A stretch of 64,000 nucleotides of DNA from Paenibacillus sacheonensis (lineage in GTDB: Bacteria; Bacillota; Bacilli; Paenibacillales; Paenibacillaceae): the NCBI RefSeq assembly GCF_009909195.1, contig NZ_JAAAMU010000014.1, positions 1 to 64,000 of the forward strand, read 5' to 3'. The notes under the pieces are model-generated. The model was not told the DNA's origin, searched no databases, and saw only the letters and a program-made list of their open reading frames with translations. Both the position numbers and the translations under genes were made by a program. Below, in pieces: positions 15,984 through 25,659 of this stretch; the stretch's first letter is position 1, and each line of letters begins with the position of its first letter.

Positions 15984-18899
15984 TTATCCGATTGCGATCA
16001 CTTCGGCTGCCAGTTCATAGCCTTCCGGACCGGCAATGTCCAGCTCGACCGATGCCGGGGCCGCGACGCGCAGCTTCATGATTTTCGAAGCCTCGTCGAG
16101 CTGCCAGGAGACGTCGATGCGGCCGCTGCCCGGAAGCGGAACCGAGCCGCGCGCCCATGTCAGGCCTGACGGCTGCGGCGTAATGCCGACCTTCGTCCAG
16201 CCGGGCGTAACGCCGCGGATGCCGAGCACCTCGGAACCGAGGAAGAAGGCCGGGCCGGCCGACCAGGCATGGCAGTGGCTGCGAGTCAGCATGTTCTCGT
16301 TGTACGAGATATTGCTTGTCGGGTACACTTCCCACACGGTCGTGGCGCCCTTATCGACCATGGCGCCGTATCCGCTCAACATGTCCTTCGTCATGACCTC
16401 GTGCAAGCCAAGCTTCGCCAGCGCTTCATGATAGAAGAACGACATGAACGGGCTGCCGATTTGGACGAAAGCAGCCGGCGGATTCATGATATAACCTTTC
16501 AGCGTTTCGGCGCGTTCGCCGTCCGCAATGCCGCAGAGGCTCGCGACGACCTGGGTCTGCATGCTGAGCGTCGACGAGGGGCTTCCGTCGACATGAATGC
16601 AGTCGATATAAGCTTGCCGCCGCTCATCCCATAAATGAGCGTTAATCGCGGAGCGGAGGCGGTCCGCCGCGTCCTCGAACTTGCCTTGTTCAGCTTCGTC
16701 TTCGGCTGCCGCCGCGAGCAGTGCCGCGTCGCGCAGCGCCTTCACGAGGAACATGTTCTGCGGCGAGACGACGCCATCTTCCGGCTGCTCGAACGCTGCC
16801 CAATCGAGCAGGTTCCAGCCTTTGATCCGCAGCAGGCCGCGCTCGTCGATCTTCTCGAGGTAATGCTCCAGCGTGAAGCGGACATGCGGCCACAGCTCGC
16901 GGGCGAACGCGGCGTTGCCGGTATACTCGTAATGCTCGAGGCAGGCCGTCACCCAGAAGAACGTCCAGTTCGGAATGGCGCTGCTCCAGCCGCTCGGAAC
17001 CTGATCGCCGTAGAGCGGCGTTTGGAAGGCCGACTCCGGGACGAGACGCAGGATGCGCTCGACGATCTCGGTCGAGCCGAACGCGTAATAATTGATGAGC
17101 GAAGCATTGCGCGCGTCCCCGACCCAGAAGGTCTGCTCGTAGGCCGGGCAGTCGACGAACGTATCCTCCATGCACATCCGCGTCGTGTCCCGGCTGATGC
17201 ACCAGATTTCGTTCAGCATCGCATCGCTGGATTGGAACGTACCGGCGTTGGATACCGGAAAATTGCTCTGCAGCAGCTTGACGTCGAACAGCTTCACCGG
17301 ACGTGACGCCCCGCGCACGGTCACCGCCATGTAACGAAGCCCGCGGCGGACGAGCGACGTATACGACTGTCTGCCTTCCCGGCACGTATAGCGCAGCGTG
17401 TTGTCCAGCTCGTACGTATACTGACGCCAGCCGTCGCGCATGTATTCGAATCCGTAAAAATCGACGATCGTGCCTTCGCCGGCATCGAGCTCAAAGGCGA
17501 TATACCCCGTCAACTCGCGGCCAAAATCGATTAGGATCTCCGTATCCAGCTCCGCATGGAGCGGGATGATCCCGGCGTCGGAGCTCGGCAGAACGGCACG
17601 CTGCAAGGAAGCCGGCATCGGCTGAGGCCGATCGACGACGCGCCAAGCGGTCTGGCTGTAAACATCGGACGTATGGTACAGCCGCGGATCGATCTCCCGC
17701 ACCAAATCCCGATAATCGTCGAGAAGCTGCTGCTGCGTGGCGGCTTGCTTCAGCTCCATATATATGGCGGGCTCCCGGTCGATCGTTTGCTCCGGCTGGT
17801 GATCGATATGCTCCGCGAAGCCGAAAGGACCGATGACGGCGAACGGTACCGTCGCTTCCGGCGTCCCATGCGAGGCTGAGCCGCTGCCCTCCTCGAGCGG
17901 CGAACGTACGTCGAACGACACGTCGCTGTGCAAGCCCAGGTGGTAGGCATGTCCATGCGAGCCCCTGTTCAGATCGAGAAGCATCAAATGCTCGCCGGCT
18001 GCGAGGCGCGCCTGTACGAACTGCTGCGGCGCTTCGCCGTAATAGTCCGCTTCCGCGCACCACTTGCCGCCGAGGCTGACGCGCAGCGGAATACGCCCGT
18101 TGTCGACGCTGCCGATCGTGAGCACGCCTTCTTCCGCCATCGTAACGACCGCGGCCAGCAAGCCGACGAACGAGATGGGATTCGCATGGTTGACGCTCTC
18201 CGGGACCAACAGGGTACGTACGTCGAACGCCGCGCTCCAAGTGACCGGCTTCACGAAGTTCATTTCTTCCACGCGCGCGGGGTACATCGGTTCTTCGGTC
18301 AAATAAGGAATCGGCCGCGGCGAAAGCGTCGTCCACGGCGCCATGCCGGCCGCGCCGATGACTTCCGCATTCGACCAGCCGGAAGCGTCGAAGCCGGATT
18401 GCTTCCAGCCTTCGTCCCAGCCGCGGCTGTCGAAGCGCTCGGTGAATGGCAGTTGGCAGGAGATGCGCTGCGACGTTGCGTCGTAAGCGGCGTGCAGCGC
18501 GGTCTGCCAAGAAGCATCCGTTGCAAGCAGCGTCTCCGTGCCGCCGGCATCGCAGCGATCCACTTGGAGCAGCAGGCCGCCGCGTCCGCGCAGGTATTGA
18601 AAGGTCGCCAGGCCGTAGTGCAGGACGATGACCGCGATCGTGTTGGCCGTACCGCCGTTCAACAGGTGGCCGATCTCGTATTCGTCATAAGGCAGGTTGG
18701 CAGGGAAAGCTCGTACCGGTCCCCGTCCGACCTGCGTTCCATTGACATAGAGGACGTAGCGGGAATCCGCCGTGAGCTTGAGCTTCGTCTCGGCGCCGGC
18801 CGTTCCTTCGTCCTCGTAATGAAACGTTTTACGGAAACAACGCCATTCGTTGCGCGGGCTGGCTTCGCCTTGCGCCCAAATCCAAGATGCTTGCCACAT
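15984..18899 (-). CDS. GH78-like alpha-L-rhamnosidase family protein
   Basis: The 971-aa protein starts with the typical MWQASWIW beta-domain, has a middle beta-sandwich region, and a six-hairpin catalytic barrel with DTFVDCPAYEQTFWVGDAR (around residues 580-600), a hallmark of the bacterial rhamnosidase family. Rhamnosidases of this kind remove terminal alpha-L-rhamnose from plant glycans or glycosides. No signal peptide is visible, so it is probably cytosolic. The ATG at 18899 follows AAGGAGG (18909-18915); an upstream in-frame ATG lacks such a site. It is a single gene; the sugar specificity is not certain. Confidence 0.87.
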   Translation of the reverse strand: MWQASWIWAQGEASPRNEWRCFRKTFHYEDEGTAGAETKLKLTADSRYVLYVNGTQVGRGPVRAFPANLPYDEYEIGHLLNGGTANTIAVIVLHYGLATFQYLRGRGGLLLQVDRCDAGGTETLLATDASWQTALHAAYDATSQRISCQLPFTERFDSRGWDEGWKQSGFDASGWSNAEVIGAAGMAPWTTLSPRPIPYLTEEPMYPARVEEMNFVKPVTWSAAFDVRTLLVPESVNHANPISFVGLLAAVVTMAEEGVLTIGSVDNGRIPLRVSLGGKWCAEADYYGEAPQQFVQARLAAGEHLMLLDLNRGSHGHAYHLGLHSDVSFDVRSPLEEGSGSASHGTPEATVPFAVIGPFGFAEHIDHQPEQTIDREPAIYMELKQAATQQQLLDDYRDLVREIDPRLYHTSDVYSQTAWRVVDRPQPMPASLQRAVLPSSDAGIIPLHAELDTEILIDFGRELTGYIAFELDAGEGTIVDFYGFEYMRDGWRQYTYELDNTLRYTCREGRQSYTSLVRRGLRYMAVTVRGASRPVKLFDVKLLQSNFPVSNAGTFQSSDAMLNEIWCISRDTTRMCMEDTFVDCPAYEQTFWVGDARNASLINYYAFGSTEIVERILRLVPESAFQTPLYGDQVPSGWSSAIPNWTFFWVTACLEHYEYTGNAAFARELWPHVRFTLEHYLEKIDERGLLRIKGWNLLDWAAFEQPEDGVVSPQNMFLVKALRDAALLAAAAEDEAEQGKFEDAADRLRSAINAHLWDERRQAYIDCIHVDGSPSSTLSMQTQVVASLCGIADGERAETLKGYIMNPPAAFVQIGSPFMSFFYHEALAKLGLHEVMTKDMLSGYGAMVDKGATTVWEVYPTSNISYNENMLTRSHCHAWSAGPAFFLGSEVLGIRGVTPGWTKVGITPQPSGLTWARGSVPLPGSGRIDVSWQLDEASKIMKLRVAAPASVELDIAGPEGYELAAEVIAIG

Positions 18900-19218
18900 T
18901 GTATAGTTCCTCCTTGAAATCGTCTTCATAGCTCCATTGTAAGGGAGTTGATGCGTTTGGATAGGGCGCGATCCCGACGTGAATGGCATTCAATCCCGAC
19001 ATGCTAATCGATGCGGTTTCAGTCAAGCGGCAATTGGAACACCCATGCGGACGATACGGGTCAGAAAGGGTTATTTTGTTGCCATAACGAATGAGCAGGG
19101 CAGCAGACCGCCGAATTCGGCCTGCCATTCGGTTGAGAACGCTTTCCTCGAACGCGGCCCGTGTCTTACAATGACACCAAGCCGACAACGGCTATGCGGT
19201 CTAAGGGGACATGGGTGA
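18900..19218. other. Divergent intergenic region, GH78 / MFS genes
   Basis: About 320 bases between two divergent genes. It contains the ribosome sites of both genes and presumably both promoters. I see no convincing gene, repeat or operator in it. Confidence 0.5.
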
Positions 19219-20448
19219 ATGAAGGCTGGAATCGGGCTTCGATGGCAAGCGAGAAGAACGGCTGCTGCGGCGCCGGAAAGACGGCTCGGAAAAGAGGCGG
19301 TGACCGCGCTTCTGATTCATGGCTGCTTTCAGTTCGGAGCCTCCATGTCGGGATTGTTTCTGAATTTGTATTTATGGCGGCTTACGCAGGATTTGTACGT
19401 CAACGGCGTCTATAACCTCATCGTATTCTTGGTTACGCCGGCGGCATTCGCGATCGGAGGCAAGCTTACGAAGCGCAAGGACCGGATGGTCACCTACCGC
19501 CTCGGCATCATGGCAATCGCGGTTTTCTACCTGTTCGTGGTGCTCGCGCAGGAGCACGTCGCTTCTTGGTACATCCCGTTTGCCGTCTTTAGCGGCATCG
19601 CGGGCGGGTTGTACTGGACCGGATACCTGGTGCTGATGTACGACGTATCGACGGAGCAGAACCGGGTTCGTTTTCTGGCGGTCAACATGGTCGTATTCAA
19701 CTCGGCGGGATTGATCGGGCCGGCGCTGGCCGGATTTATCATTCATCTGAGCGGCGGGCTCAGCGGCTATATTTTCGTGTTCTTGATCGCCTTTCTCATG
19801 TTCGTCGCGGCGTCGGTCATCAGCTTCCGCATTCCGATGCTCGTGTCGCACCATAAGGCGTATTACTTGAAGCTGATGGGACTGGTCATGCGGCGCAACT
19901 CGCTTTGGGTCAGAGGACTCGCCGCTTTCCTCGTTCTCGGCTTGTTTCAGGGCATCATGCTTTTCCTGCCCAATATTCTGCTCTTCCAAACCGTCGGCCG
20001 CGAGGATCTCGTCGGTTATTTGGGCGTGTTCTTCTCTGGGCTTACCGTCGGTATGGGCTACATGATATCCAGGCGGGTCGGCAAAGAGCCGGTGCGCAAA
20101 TTCGTGCTGTACTCATCCGGCGGCATCGTGCTCGGGTCCGTTTTTCTGCTGTACGACGTGACGACATGGACCGTGGTCGTGTTTATGATCGCGTTCTCGA
20201 TCTGCAACCCGCTGGCGGTCAATACGCTCACCTCCTACTATTATGGCTTGATCGGCAAGCTGCCGCTCAAAGGCCAGCTTCGGGTCGAATCGGTCGTCAT
20301 GCGCGAGGCGTTCCTGAATACGGGACGGGTCGTCTCGATTCTGCTGCTGCTCGTGTTGTCCGGCGACCTGACGTCCTATTGGCTCCCTGTCGTTCTGGTC
20401 TTCATGGCGGTTATGCAGTTTGCGCTGTTCTGGCTGATCCGGGAGTAG
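19219..20448 (+). CDS. MFS transporter
   Basis: The 409-aa membrane protein has about twelve hydrophobic segments, the cytoplasmic GGKLTKRKDR loop after segment 2 that is typical of major facilitator proteins, and an N-terminal basic stretch. The ATG at 19219 follows AAGGGG (19203-19208). It is a single gene with no clear partner, and the substrate is unknown; drug or metabolite export is common for this type. Confidence 0.85.
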   Translation: MKAGIGLRWQARRTAAAAPERRLGKEAVTALLIHGCFQFGASMSGLFLNLYLWRLTQDLYVNGVYNLIVFLVTPAAFAIGGKLTKRKDRMVTYRLGIMAIAVFYLFVVLAQEHVASWYIPFAVFSGIAGGLYWTGYLVLMYDVSTEQNRVRFLAVNMVVFNSAGLIGPALAGFIIHLSGGLSGYIFVFLIAFLMFVAASVISFRIPMLVSHHKAYYLKLMGLVMRRNSLWVRGLAAFLVLGLFQGIMLFLPNILLFQTVGREDLVGYLGVFFSGLTVGMGYMISRRVGKEPVRKFVLYSSGGIVLGSVFLLYDVTTWTVVVFMIAFSICNPLAVNTLTSYYYGLIGKLPLKGQLRVESVVMREAFLNTGRVVSILLLLVLSGDLTSYWLPVVLVFMAVMQFALFWLIRE

Positions 20449-20549
20449 CTGCTGCGGGGCTTGCATCCTGAACGGCTTCCATCGCTTGCCATACATATTT
20501 CATCCGTTCGCCTCATACGATGTAGTCTCGTACGAAGGGGGTGCGCGGC

Positions 20550-21596
20550 ATGGACGTTTGGAAGGAAATGAAACGCCTGCAGGTGGAGCAGGTCGTGTTC
20601 TGCCAGGAGGAGCGGTCCGGGCTGCAGGCGGTCATCGCCATTCATAGCACGAAGATGGGTCCCGCGCTGGGCGGCTGCCGGATGTGGGTCTACGATTCGG
20701 AGAACGATGCCGTCGCGGATGCGGTCCGGCTGGCGCGAGGCATGACGTATAAAGCCGCCTTCTTCGGACTGCCCTACGGCGGAGGCAAGGCGGTTATCGT
20801 GGGCAATCCGTCCACGGATAAGAGCGAAGCGAAATTCCGCGCCTTGGGCCGGTTCATCGATCGGCTGCAGGGACGCTATTTGTCGGGTGTCGATCTCGGT
20901 ACGACGGTGCGGGATATGGATTGGATTCGGCTGGAAACGGCTCATGTGACCGATACGACGGGCACTTTGATGGCGACAGGCGATTTTACGGCGGAAATGA
21001 CGGCTTACGGCGTGTTCCTCGGCATGAAGGCATCGGCCGATTACTTGCTGGGCAGCGGCGATCTGAGCGGGCGGACCGTCGCGGTGCAAGGGCTTGGAAA
21101 GGTCGGGTTTCTGTTATGCGGGTTGCTCCGCGACGCGGGGGCGAGCCTGATCGTCACGGACATCGATCAGCTGCTCGTGGACCGGGCGGTGAAGTCGTGC
21201 CATGCACGCGCGGTGGCGACGGACGCCATCTACGGCGAGAGCTGCGATATTTTCGCTCCATGCGCGCTCGGCGGCATTCTGAACGACGACACGATACCGA
21301 AGCTGCGGTGCGCCATCGTCGCGGGTTCGGCCAACAATCAGCTGCTGGAGGAGGCGCGTCACGGCGAAGAGCTGGAGCAGCGAGGAATTCTGTATGCACC
21401 GGATTTCGTCATCAACGCGGGCGGACTCATCATCACGGCCGGGGAGCTGCAAGGGCAGTCCGTGCAGGAACTGAAGCGCGGCGTGGAGCGCATATACGGT
21501 ATGCTGCTGGCGGTCTATCGCCGCGCGCGAGCCGAGACCGTGCCGACAGGTCAGGCCGCGAAGCTGATGGCGGAGGAGAAGCTGGCCGCGCCTTGA
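20550..21596 (+). CDS. Leucine dehydrogenase-type amino acid dehydrogenase
   Basis: The 348-aa protein belongs to the Glu/Leu/Phe/Val dehydrogenase family. It shows GGCRMW, the catalytic-lysine segment MTYKAAFFGLPYGGGKAVI, and the NAD-binding motif GLGKVGF. Such enzymes convert branched-chain or aromatic amino acids to 2-oxo acids with NAD. The ATG at 20550 follows GAAGGGGGTG. It is a single gene without a branched-chain operon around it. Leucine versus phenylalanine specificity cannot be decided by eye; length favours leucine dehydrogenase. Confidence 0.85.
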   Translation: MDVWKEMKRLQVEQVVFCQEERSGLQAVIAIHSTKMGPALGGCRMWVYDSENDAVADAVRLARGMTYKAAFFGLPYGGGKAVIVGNPSTDKSEAKFRALGRFIDRLQGRYLSGVDLGTTVRDMDWIRLETAHVTDTTGTLMATGDFTAEMTAYGVFLGMKASADYLLGSGDLSGRTVAVQGLGKVGFLLCGLLRDAGASLIVTDIDQLLVDRAVKSCHARAVATDAIYGESCDIFAPCALGGILNDDTIPKLRCAIVAGSANNQLLEEARHGEELEQRGILYAPDFVINAGGLIITAGELQGQSVQELKRGVERIYGMLLAVYRRARAETVPTGQAAKLMAEEKLAAP

Positions 21597-21647
21597 GGGC
21601 GGTGCGGACGTGAACGGGCTTGGGCACGTAATGGAAGCGTGTAAGCA

Positions 21648-21806
21648 GAGCAAGGAATAGTGAATGGAATAGGCAAGGATTAAGGAACATTGCAATGAGT
21701 AGTGATAAGAACAGTAGAAGGAATAGTGATTTGGAGCAGAACATGAATGAGTGAATAGACCGGAGCAAGAAACAGTGAATGGAACAAGCAAGGAACAGAG
21801 TAAGGA
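21648..21806 (+). repeat. Degenerate purine-rich direct repeats
   Basis: Two ~43-base copies, at 21648-21690 and 21763-21806 (offset 115), share GAGCAAG.AA.AGTGAATGGAA.A.GCAAGGA. The sequence between and after them is made of related GGAA/AGCAAG words. The stretch is strongly A/G-biased on this strand and has no open frame of note. It lies in the 273-base gap downstream of the dehydrogenase gene. Confidence 0.7.
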
Positions 21807-21855
21807 CCGAGCAAGGAACATGAAATGAAACGAGTTGAACAGCCTATATAGACAG

Positions 21856-21897
21856 AAAAAGACGGCTCGTCACTCTTCGGAAGAGTCGAGCCGTCTT
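21856..21897. terminator. Terminator overlapping the end of the 70-aa gene
   Basis: AAAAAGACGGCTCG pairs with CGAGCCGTCTTT around an inner ACTCTTCGGAAGAGT hairpin. On the minus strand it ends in TTTTTC, so it would terminate the small gene whose stop codon lies inside the stem. It could also stop read-through from the plus strand. Confidence 0.8.
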
Positions 21898-22082
21898 TCG
21901 GTTTGCCGTTTGCGCGCCGTCGTGAACGGAAACCATGTCGTCGCCACGAAGCCGAGCGCCGGCTTCCGCCTTTTTCCCCTATTCTCCATCTGGCTGCCCG
22001 GCATGAGCGTCTCCAGCTCCTTCTCCACCTGCCGGTACTGCCTCAGTTTTGCTTCCGTGTACGGTACCAAATATCCATTCAT
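21870..22082 (-). CDS. Small hypothetical protein, 70 aa
   Basis: A 70-aa, basic and Gln/Glu/Arg-rich protein with no recognised domain. The first 30 residues (MNGYLVPYTEAKLRQYRQVEKELE) could form an amphipathic helix. It is supported by a good GGGAGGAAACAGCG ribosome site directly before the ATG at 22082 and by a terminator at its 3' end. It is divergent from the SgrR-like gene. Function unknown. Confidence 0.65.
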   Translation of the reverse strand: MNGYLVPYTEAKLRQYRQVEKELETLMPGSQMENRGKRRKPALGFVATTWFPFTTARKRQTERRLDSSEE

Positions 22083-22209
22083 CGCTGTTTCCTCCCTGGT
22101 TTTGTTCTACCTTCATTATGGGGGAGCGAAAAGGGGATAAAAAGTGTAGAATGTAAGAAATGGATTTCCCCTTTTAACGAACAAGGGAGATGGAGAAGGA
22201 GGCCGGACC

Positions 22210-24039
22210 ATGCAGGGAGTACATGCGGAACGTTACTTGGAGCTGTATTCGCGCTTCGCGGAGCGCGGGGTCTTCGGGGCGCCGATCGAAGCGACGCTGG
22301 GCGAGCTCGCGCAGGCGCTGTACTGTACGGCTCGCAACGCCAAGCTGATTCTGCGCCGGATGGAGGAGGAGGGCTGGATTCATTGGCGGCCCGGCCTGGG
22401 AAGAGGCAACCGGTCGCATATCGTGTTCCGGGCGGAGCGGGAGACCGTGCTTCTGGACGCCGCCAAGGCGTTTGCGGGCAAGGAGAGCTACAAGCAGGCG
22501 TTCGAGCTTATCCTCAACCATGGCGAAGGGACGCTTGCCAAGGATCGCTTCAACGAATGGCTGACGCGGCACTTCGGCTACCGCTCTGAAGGGGACGGCG
22601 GCGAGCGTCAGGTGGACACGCTCCGGCTGCCCGTTCACGTGCCGCTCGTCACGCTGGATCCCGCAGAGGTGTATTATGCGTTCGACGCCCATATCATCCG
22701 CCAGCTGTTCGATCGGCTCGTGCGGTTCGATCCGGCTGCGGATCGGGTAAGCCCTGCGCTGGCGCATGCTTGGGAGTGCTCGGCTGACGCGAAGCGGTGG
22801 CAGTTTCATTTGCGGCGGGGCGTATTCTTCCATCACGGGCATGAGCTGGACGCGGAGGACGTGCGCTTCACGCTGGAGCGGCTGCGGGATGACCGTTCGA
22901 ACAGCTGGCTGCTTCGCAATGTCGTCGCCATCGAGACCGCCGGCCGTTCCGTCGCGATCGAGCTGGCCAAGCCGAACCGGATCTTCCATCGCTTCCTTTG
23001 CTCGACGGCCGCTTCCATACTGCCCAAGGATGCCATCCTGCTCGACGAGGAGGCGTTCTGGCGGCAGCCGTCCGGCACGGGGCCATTTCGTTTCGCGGAG
23101 TGGAACGAGGATCGATTCACGCTGAAAGCGAACGCCGACTACTATCAAGGACGCGCGCATCTGGACGGCGTCGTCATCGCTTTCGTGCCGGCCGATCAAG
23201 CGGCGCAGTCGGCGCACTGCTGGGAGCGGCTGGCATTCGACCATGACGACAAGGAGAGAAAGGGAGACAGCGGCGACAGCTGGGCCGAAGTGGAATCGCT
23301 GCTGCAGGGCTGCATGCTGCTGACCTGGAACCGGCGGATGGACGGACCGCAGCGTTCGCCGCTCTTCCGCAAGGCAATCGACCTGCTGCTCGATCGGTCT
23401 CGCATGGTCGAGGAGCTGGGCGAGGAGCGCATCTACGCCGCGCGCGGGTTTCGCCCCGGCGCGCATACGCCGCTCCGCCACGTGCGCTGCGACGGAGAAC
23501 AGGCACGCGGGCTTCTGCGCGATGCAGCCTATGGCGGCGAGCCCTTCACGATCCTCACGAGGCCCGTGCATATGCTCGACGCGACATGGATGCAGGCGCG
23601 CTGCGCGGAATTCGGGGTTCCGGTGGAGATTCGGCTATTGGACGGACATGACCATCGCGATGAAGAGGTGCTGCGGGAAGCGGATGCCATTTTGTACAGC
23701 CTCGTGTTCGCCGAGGACGAGGTGTGCGAGATCGAGACGTACGAGCAGCGGGGAAGCTTCCTGAACGCCCATATGGATCCGCAGCTGTTGGATTGGGCCA
23801 AGGAACGGATCGATCTGGCGGTCGCGTCGCCAACGACGGAACAACGGCGGTTTCTGCTGGACGAGATCGAGGAGCGGGTCCGGGAGGAGACGCAGGTGCT
23901 GTTCCTGCTGCACAAGAAGAGCCACAAAGCCTACAAGCCGAGCTTGCGCGGAATCGCGCTGTCGCCGCTCGGCTGGATCGATTTCAAGGACGTATGGGTG
24001 CAATCCGGGGAGGGGGAAGCGCCTCCGGAGGGCGCTTAG
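22210..24039 (+). CDS. SgrR-like regulator: HTH plus peptide-binding domain
   Basis: The 609-aa protein has an N-terminal winged-helix domain (about residues 1-115, with ALYCTARNAKLILRRMEEEGW as recognition region) and a C-terminal domain related to periplasmic oligopeptide-binding proteins (SBP_bac_5; AEDVRFTLERL near 220). This is the layout of SgrR-family regulators, which bind a small ligand inside the cell. The ATG follows AGAAGGAGG. Its stop overlaps by four bases the stop of the convergent hydrolase gene. Ligand and target genes are unknown. Confidence 0.85.
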   Translation: MQGVHAERYLELYSRFAERGVFGAPIEATLGELAQALYCTARNAKLILRRMEEEGWIHWRPGLGRGNRSHIVFRAERETVLLDAAKAFAGKESYKQAFELILNHGEGTLAKDRFNEWLTRHFGYRSEGDGGERQVDTLRLPVHVPLVTLDPAEVYYAFDAHIIRQLFDRLVRFDPAADRVSPALAHAWECSADAKRWQFHLRRGVFFHHGHELDAEDVRFTLERLRDDRSNSWLLRNVVAIETAGRSVAIELAKPNRIFHRFLCSTAASILPKDAILLDEEAFWRQPSGTGPFRFAEWNEDRFTLKANADYYQGRAHLDGVVIAFVPADQAAQSAHCWERLAFDHDDKERKGDSGDSWAEVESLLQGCMLLTWNRRMDGPQRSPLFRKAIDLLLDRSRMVEELGEERIYAARGFRPGAHTPLRHVRCDGEQARGLLRDAAYGGEPFTILTRPVHMLDATWMQARCAEFGVPVEIRLLDGHDHRDEEVLREADAILYSLVFAEDEVCEIETYEQRGSFLNAHMDPQLLDWAKERIDLAVASPTTEQRRFLLDEIEERVREETQVLFLLHKKSHKAYKPSLRGIALSPLGWIDFKDVWVQSGEGEAPPEGA

Positions 24040-24767
24040 GAAGCGCCGCCGAGAAACGCGTGAATCCGCTGCAGCATGCCGAGCGTTATCACGTGATTAA
24101 GCCTCTCGAACGTATGGAATTGAACGAAGTCTGCAGAGCCGGGCCGCTTCGCGAGCTCATCGGCGAAATATTGCTGGCTGCCGATCGGAACGATCGTATC
24201 CTCCAGGCCGTGCAGCAGCAGAAGCGGCTTCGCCGGGCCGGAGAGAATGCGGTTCATCGGGTCATGCGGGGACATGGCGGCGCGATCTCCCGGCTCCATC
24301 GGGGGCAGGCCACTCGACTCGCGCAGGAGCTCTTCGAACCGAATCCAGGCGCATGAACCGTTGATGACGACCGAGGAAGCGATATGAGGCGATCCAGCGT
24401 GCACGCCCGCGGCGATAAAGCCGCCGGCGGAATGCCCGATGACCGTGACGGGAAGCTCCGATTCGCTGGAGAGCTCCGCGGCGATCGCGTCCACTTCTCG
24501 AACGCCCTGCAGGACGACTTCCCAGAAGCGGGTCTGCAAGGTCTCGGTTTTCCAATAATCAAGGGTGCCCCGCTCGCCATGCCAGGGCAGCTCGGGAACG
24601 ATTACTTTGCGGCCCCAGCCTGCGATTTGGGATGCGAAGAAGGCGTAGCTGTCCATCGTGGATCCCCAGCCGTGCAGCAGCACGATTTGGCCTACTGGCG
24701 CTGTCGCCGCAGAAAAGGCAAGGCAGGGCATGCCGCTAATTTCGCCTCGCTGTTCGTGTGTATTCAA
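24036..24767 (-). CDS. Alpha/beta hydrolase (BioH/serine esterase-like)
   Basis: The 243-aa protein has the alpha/beta hydrolase fold: oxyanion motif LHGWGSTMDS near residue 31, nucleophile elbow GHSAGG (S113), an acidic residue in LHGLEDTIVP and a histidine near the C-terminus in ERLNHVI. The TTG start at 24767 is about ten bases after GGAG. It converges on the SgrR-like gene with a four-base overlap. It is probably a carboxylic-ester hydrolase; the substrate is unknown. Confidence 0.82.
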   Translation of the reverse strand: MNTHEQRGEISGMPCLAFSAATAPVGQIVLLHGWGSTMDSYAFFASQIAGWGRKVIVPELPWHGERGTLDYWKTETLQTRFWEVVLQGVREVDAIAAELSSESELPVTVIGHSAGGFIAAGVHAGSPHIASSVVINGSCAWIRFEELLRESSGLPPMEPGDRAAMSPHDPMNRILSGPAKPLLLLHGLEDTIVPIGSQQYFADELAKRPGSADFVQFHTFERLNHVITLGMLQRIHAFLGGAS

Positions 24768-24937
24768 ATGTTCACATCTCCTATGTCATGCCGATGGTCA
24801 AACATGATGCAAGGGTAGTCTTGACTAGCAGTATACTCGATTTGGCCTGCGGTTTCGAATGGCGGCGATGCTCACGGGAAGCCGAAGCCTGTTATACTAT
24901 GGAAGACGATAAACGACGAGGATGAGGTGCTTGTGCG

Positions 24938-25477
24938 ATGACAGTGGACATGGAAGTATTAAAATACCCGATCGGACGGTTCGCGGCTCCGGCCGAAATG
25001 ACCGATGCGGTTCGCGCGCGGTGGATCGAGGAAATCGCAGCGCTGCCGGCTCTTCTGAAGGACGCTGTAAGCGGCTTGTCCGAGGCGCAGCTGGACACGC
25101 CGTACAGAGACGGCGGCTGGACGGTCCGTCAGGTCGTGCACCATCTCGCGGACAGCCATATCAACAGTTATATGCGGTTCAAGCTGGCATTGACGGAAGA
25201 GAAACCGACCATCAAGCCTTATGATGAAGAACGCTGGGCGGAGCTGCCCGATTCGGTCGGCACGCCGGTAGAGCTGTCCCTCGATCTCGTGGAAAGCCTG
25301 CATGCGCGATGGGTCAAGCTGCTGGCCAGTCTGAGCGAGACGGAATACAAGCGTGCCTTCGTGCACCCGGAATCCGGCAGAGAGACGCCGCTCGACCGCA
25401 ATCTCGGCATTTATGCGTGGCACGGTAAGCATCACCTGGCGCATATTACGGAGCTGAAGAAGCGGATGGGCTGGTAA
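24938..25477 (+). CDS. YfiT-like DinB-fold metal enzyme
   Basis: The 179-aa protein is a DinB four-helix-bundle member close to YfiT/BstA of Bacillus: N-terminal YPIGRF, metal-binding histidines in VVHHLADSH (around residue 70) and the C-terminal YAWHGKHHLAHI. The family includes nickel/zinc enzymes that transfer bacillithiol to toxic compounds. The ATG at 24938 follows a GAGGATGAGG stretch. It is a single gene; membership is clear, the exact reaction is inferred. Confidence 0.87.
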   Translation: MTVDMEVLKYPIGRFAAPAEMTDAVRARWIEEIAALPALLKDAVSGLSEAQLDTPYRDGGWTVRQVVHHLADSHINSYMRFKLALTEEKPTIKPYDEERWAELPDSVGTPVELSLDLVESLHARWVKLLASLSETEYKRAFVHPESGRETPLDRNLGIYAWHGKHHLAHITELKKRMGW

Positions 25478-25659
25478 GCTCGGAAGCGCCTGCCTTTTTT
25501 GAGGTGGGTGAATAAGTTGCGCGACGCATGACGCGGAGTTCCAAGCGAACGAGTCCGGCATCCGTCTGCGTCGCGGCATGGAAAAGGTGTTTATGCCGCC
25601 TACGCCTGCTTCCCGTCATGAGACTGGAAATCCAGCATTCATTCTCTCGCGTACTCTCG

